Both the position numbers and the translations under genes were made by a program. Below the pieces are notes generated by a model that worked only from the letters and a program-made list of their open reading frames with translations, was not told the DNA's origin and ran no database searches. Positions 6,159-8,054 of a DNA stretch of 8,054 nt are shown piece by piece. Position 1 is the stretch's first letter. Every line of letters begins with the position of its first letter. This DNA comes from Tannerella sp. Its GTDB lineage: Bacteria > Bacteroidota > Bacteroidia > Bacteroidales > Tannerellaceae. The DNA lies in assembly GCA_031263835.1 (NCBI GenBank), contig JAISEZ010000114.1, forward strand, positions 1-8,054, written 5' to 3'.

Positions 6159-7055
6159 TTACCAGCCCCTTCCGGCCAGCTTTTCGCCTTCTTCCAGCCG
6201 GGCAACGCTCTGGCCGCGCATGGCGTCGCCCAGTCCCTTGGATACTTCGGCAACCAGCCCGGCGTCCTGATAGTGCGCTACGGCTTCGACAATGGCTTTG
6301 GCGCGTCTGGCCGGCTGGCCGGACTTGAAGATGCCCGACCCGACAAATACGCCGTCGCAGCCCAGCACCATCATCAGGGCGGCATCGGCAGGCGTGGCCA
6401 CGCCGCCGGCGGCAAAGTTGACCACCGGAAGCCGTCCCAGTTCCCTGACCTGTAACACTAATTCGTAGGGCGCCCCCAGTTCTTTGGCTATCGTCATCAG
6501 TTCCATTGGCGAAGCGCCCGTCACGCGCCGTATGTCTTCGTTCACCTGACGGATGTGGCGCACGGCCTCGACAATGTCGCCCGTACCGGCTTCGCCCTTG
6601 GTGCGTATCATGGCCGCACCCTCGCCCACGCGCCGGAGCGCTTCGCCCAGGTTGCGCGCGCCGCATACGAACGGCGCCTTGAAATCGGTTTTCAGGATGT
6701 GGTATGCCTCGTCGGCCGGGGTCAGCACCTCGCTTTCGTCGATAAAGTCGATGTTCAACGCTTCCAGCACGCGCGCCTCCATGATGTGCCCGATACGCGC
6801 CTTGGCCATGACGGGAATGGATACGGCGTTTTGAATACCGATAATCATTTCGGGGTCGGACATGCGCGCCACGCCGCCTTCGGCCCGGATGTCCGAAGGC
6901 ACGCGCTCCAGCGCCATCACAGCCACCGCTCCCGCATCTTCGGCAATCTTCGCCTGTTCCGGATTAACCACGTCCATAATCACCCCGCCTTTCAGCATCT
7001 CCGCCAGTCCGCGTTTCACCTGCCCGGTTCCGGTTTCTTTTCTTATCTCTGTCAT
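6159..7055 (-). CDS. pdxS: PLP synthase synthase subunit PdxS
   Basis: A 298-residue (beta/alpha)8-barrel enzyme that joins ribose 5-phosphate (or ribulose 5-phosphate), glyceraldehyde 3-phosphate and ammonia into pyridoxal 5'-phosphate. Key residues seen are D28 in GGVIMDVV, the Schiff-base lysine K85 in [10 protein letters not shown], and the second lysine K153 in [11 protein letters not shown]. The phosphate-binding loops include [17 protein letters not shown] and FVGSGIFKS, and the C-terminus ends in GRGW as in the family. I chose the ATG at 7055 ([16 protein letters not shown]), not the in-frame ATG at 7109. The extra 18 residues do not resemble the family, and they would be encoded across the likely -7 promoter box. 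It is followed by pdxT, forming a two-gene operon. No PdxR-type regulator gene is present in the window. Confidence 0.98.
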   Translation of the reverse strand: MTEIRKETGTGQVKRGLAEMLKGGVIMDVVNPEQAKIAEDAGAVAVMALERVPSDIRAEGGVARMSDPEMIIGIQNAVSIPVMAKARIGHIMEARVLEALNIDFIDESEVLTPADEAYHILKTDFKAPFVCGARNLGEALRRVGEGAAMIRTKGEAGTGDIVEAVRHIRQVNEDIRRVTGASPMELMTIAKELGAPYELVLQVRELGRLPVVNFAAGGVATPADAALMMVLGCDGVFVGSGIFKSGQPARRAKAIVEAVAHYQDAGLVAEVSKGLGDAMRGQSVARLEEGEKLAGRGW

Positions 7056-7086
7056 AAGTCGTTTTTTATCATTATCAAAAGAGGTG

Positions 7087-7117
7087 CAAAAATACAAATT
7101 CCACACCACACGGCAAT
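7087..7117 (-). promoter_or_regulatory. Bacteroidetes-type promoter for pdxST
   Basis: On the minus strand, TATTTTTG (7094-7087) matches the -7 consensus TAnnTTTG. ATTG (7117-7114) stands 19 bp upstream as a near match to the -33 TTTG. Transcription would begin around 7080, leaving a leader of roughly 25 nt before the ATG at 7055. The spacing is right for the sigma-ABfr type of promoter. The start site itself is inferred. Confidence 0.6.
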
Positions 7118-7189
7118 ACCCTGCATACGGTATTTCCGCATGACCGTTTTCTCAAAGGAAAAACATGCTCACAGGTGAAGGTATTCAAG

Positions 7190-7203
7190 CCGGCTCGCGC
7201 CGG
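7190..7203. terminator. GC-rich hairpin after the DUF6261-like gene
   Basis: CCGGC-TCGC-GCCGG forms a tight 5-bp stem with a 4-nt loop, 11 bp beyond the stop codon of the minus-strand gene at 7215. On that strand the hairpin is followed by CTTGAATACC and not a T-run, so it is a weak candidate for an intrinsic terminator. The remaining spacer (7118-7189) shows nothing I can name. Confidence 0.3.
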
Positions 7204-7214
7204 AGGGAGATGAT

Positions 7215-7973
7215 TCACTTTCCGTCCGCTGCTTTCAATGCTTCATTCGAAGCGTCCTGTTTTCGTGCGCAGGCCTGCTGTACCAGCATGTCCCTGTAGC
7301 GTTCGAAAACGGTGTTGAGTTCGTTGACAAGCAGTTCATAAGCAGCGAGCGCGTGAACGGCTGATACCACGTCGAGGAAATTGAGGATTGTCCGCAAGGC
7401 CCTGTCCACGTCGAGACGAATCGCGTATATCCGCAGCAGCGACGGCCGCTGCGCTATTTCGCTGTAACACGCCTCTATCAAGTCCTTGAACTTCCCGTTT
7501 TCCAATGCCAGCTGCTCCGTCCAGTCCGTCAGCCCGAGCGTCCGGACAAAGGCGGCAGCCGTGTCGGAGGAGAGTTCCTGCAGGAAGGCGTCGAGAGAGA
7601 CCGTTTCCTGGTCGAGCGTTCGGGAGGAAATACTGCCGTAGCGGTCGAAGATGACGGACAGTTTCCCGGCAGCCTCGGACTTGGCGGCGTCAAAGTGGTT
7701 CAACCCGGACTTGACGGCGTCGGACAGTCCCCGGAAAATGCCGTCGCGGACACGGTCCTGCTCATGAATCTTGACCGTGTATTCGCTTTTGTGCATCATA
7801 TCAAGAAGAGATACTTCCGTGGCTACGAGTTGCCTGTATCCTGCGTACACGACTCCAAAGCCGAACTGTGGCGGATTGTACCGGTCTATTGTGGTAATCA
7901 CCTTTTCATTCAGTTCCACGTGCGCTTCGTTGCGCAGATTTTCAAAATGCACCCTGATAATTTGTCTTTTCAT
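7215..7973 (-). CDS. DUF6261-like hypothetical protein
   Basis: A 252-residue protein of unknown function. Its layout fits what I remember of the Bacteroidetes family DUF6261: the opening MKRQIIRVHFENLRNEAH, the central DGIFRGLSDAVKSGLNHFD block (77-95), the KLSVIFDRYGSI segment (104-115), a LGLTDWTEQL motif (146-155), and a C-terminal helical region with NELNTVFERYRDML (217-230). Predicted character is mostly alpha-helical and soluble; I see no signal peptide, membrane segment or catalytic motif. The tail after about 235 is charged and low in complexity. It stands alone on the minus strand, with an AT-rich leader (7974-8054) in which I found no convincing -7 box. The spacing to pdxS and the intervening promoter argue against co-transcription. 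The family assignment is from memory and moderately sure. Confidence 0.75.
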   Translation of the reverse strand: MKRQIIRVHFENLRNEAHVELNEKVITTIDRYNPPQFGFGVVYAGYRQLVATEVSLLDMMHKSEYTVKIHEQDRVRDGIFRGLSDAVKSGLNHFDAAKSEAAGKLSVIFDRYGSISSRTLDQETVSLDAFLQELSSDTAAAFVRTLGLTDWTEQLALENGKFKDLIEACYSEIAQRPSLLRIYAIRLDVDRALRTILNFLDVVSAVHALAAYELLVNELNTVFERYRDMLVQQACARKQDASNEALKAADGK

Positions 7974-8054
7974 GACGAGTCTTTGTTTAAAAATTGATAC
8001 TTGTTACTTGCAATCAATGATATTCATACTTAAAATACTGTCTGAACGGCTTCC
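7974..8054. other. AT-rich leader upstream of the DUF6261-like gene
   Basis: These 81 bases contain no open frame of note. Read on the minus strand, they give an AT-rich leader ending AACAAAGACTCGTC before the ATG at 7973. A promoter is expected here, but none matches TAnnTTTG well. Confidence 0.4.

Noticed and set aside
5586..6455. Plus-strand ORF of 289 residues
   Set aside because: It runs antisense across pdxT and into pdxS, both confidently identified.
7056..7109. N-terminal extension of PdxS from ATG at 7109
   Set aside because: The extra residues do not resemble the family, and the extension covers the probable -7 promoter box, so the ATG at 7055 is preferred.

Overview
The window looks like chromosomal DNA from a member of the Bacteroidales. 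The evidence is TAnnTTTG-type -7 promoter boxes, weak or absent Shine-Dalgarno sequences, a TrmB with the Bacteroidales-style FPDPQMKK motif, a DUF6261-type protein and a fairly GC-rich coding style. I cannot fix the genus; a Tannerella/Parabacteroides-like relative is only a guess. All protein calls come from motifs read directly and from remembered family features. No database search was run.

Layout. Positions 1-2696 (minus) hold polA, DNA polymerase I, cut off at the window edge a few dozen residues before its C-terminus. All three of its activities look intact. Diverging from it across about 90 bp is a long-chain polyprenyl diphosphate synthase (2790-3764, plus), followed by an MmcQ/YjbR-family gene (3903-4265, plus). 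Convergent to these is trmB, the tRNA m7G46 methyltransferase (5427-4675, minus). Upstream of trmB on the same strand lie pdxT (6140-5571) and pdxS (7055-6159), the two subunits of pyridoxal 5'-phosphate synthase, in the order pdxS-pdxT with an 18 bp gap and a recognisable promoter. A DUF6261-like protein (7973-7215, minus) and an AT-rich leader close the window. The genes are ordinary housekeeping and cofactor genes (DNA repair, isoprenoid, tRNA modification, vitamin B6), and nothing suggests they form one pathway.

The unusual content is in the spacers. Three intergenic regions within 1.9 kb carry short-period arrays of a constant core plus two variable bases, each arranged as a large inverted repeat: octads of ATTCAA+NN (3766-3886), 21-bp units with a GGG-NN-AT-NN-CCC core (4269-4541), and heptads of NN+GGTTA (5431-5578). 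The 21-bp array is the most striking. Its linkers are direct repeats, but its 12-bp cores are mirror-ordered about position 4393, so four of five core pairs are exact reverse complements and the fifth differs at one base. Its sequence variation follows this symmetry rather than any reading frame, which points to a DNA- or RNA-level structure and not a protein. No mobile element, CRISPR array, tRNA or rRNA was seen.
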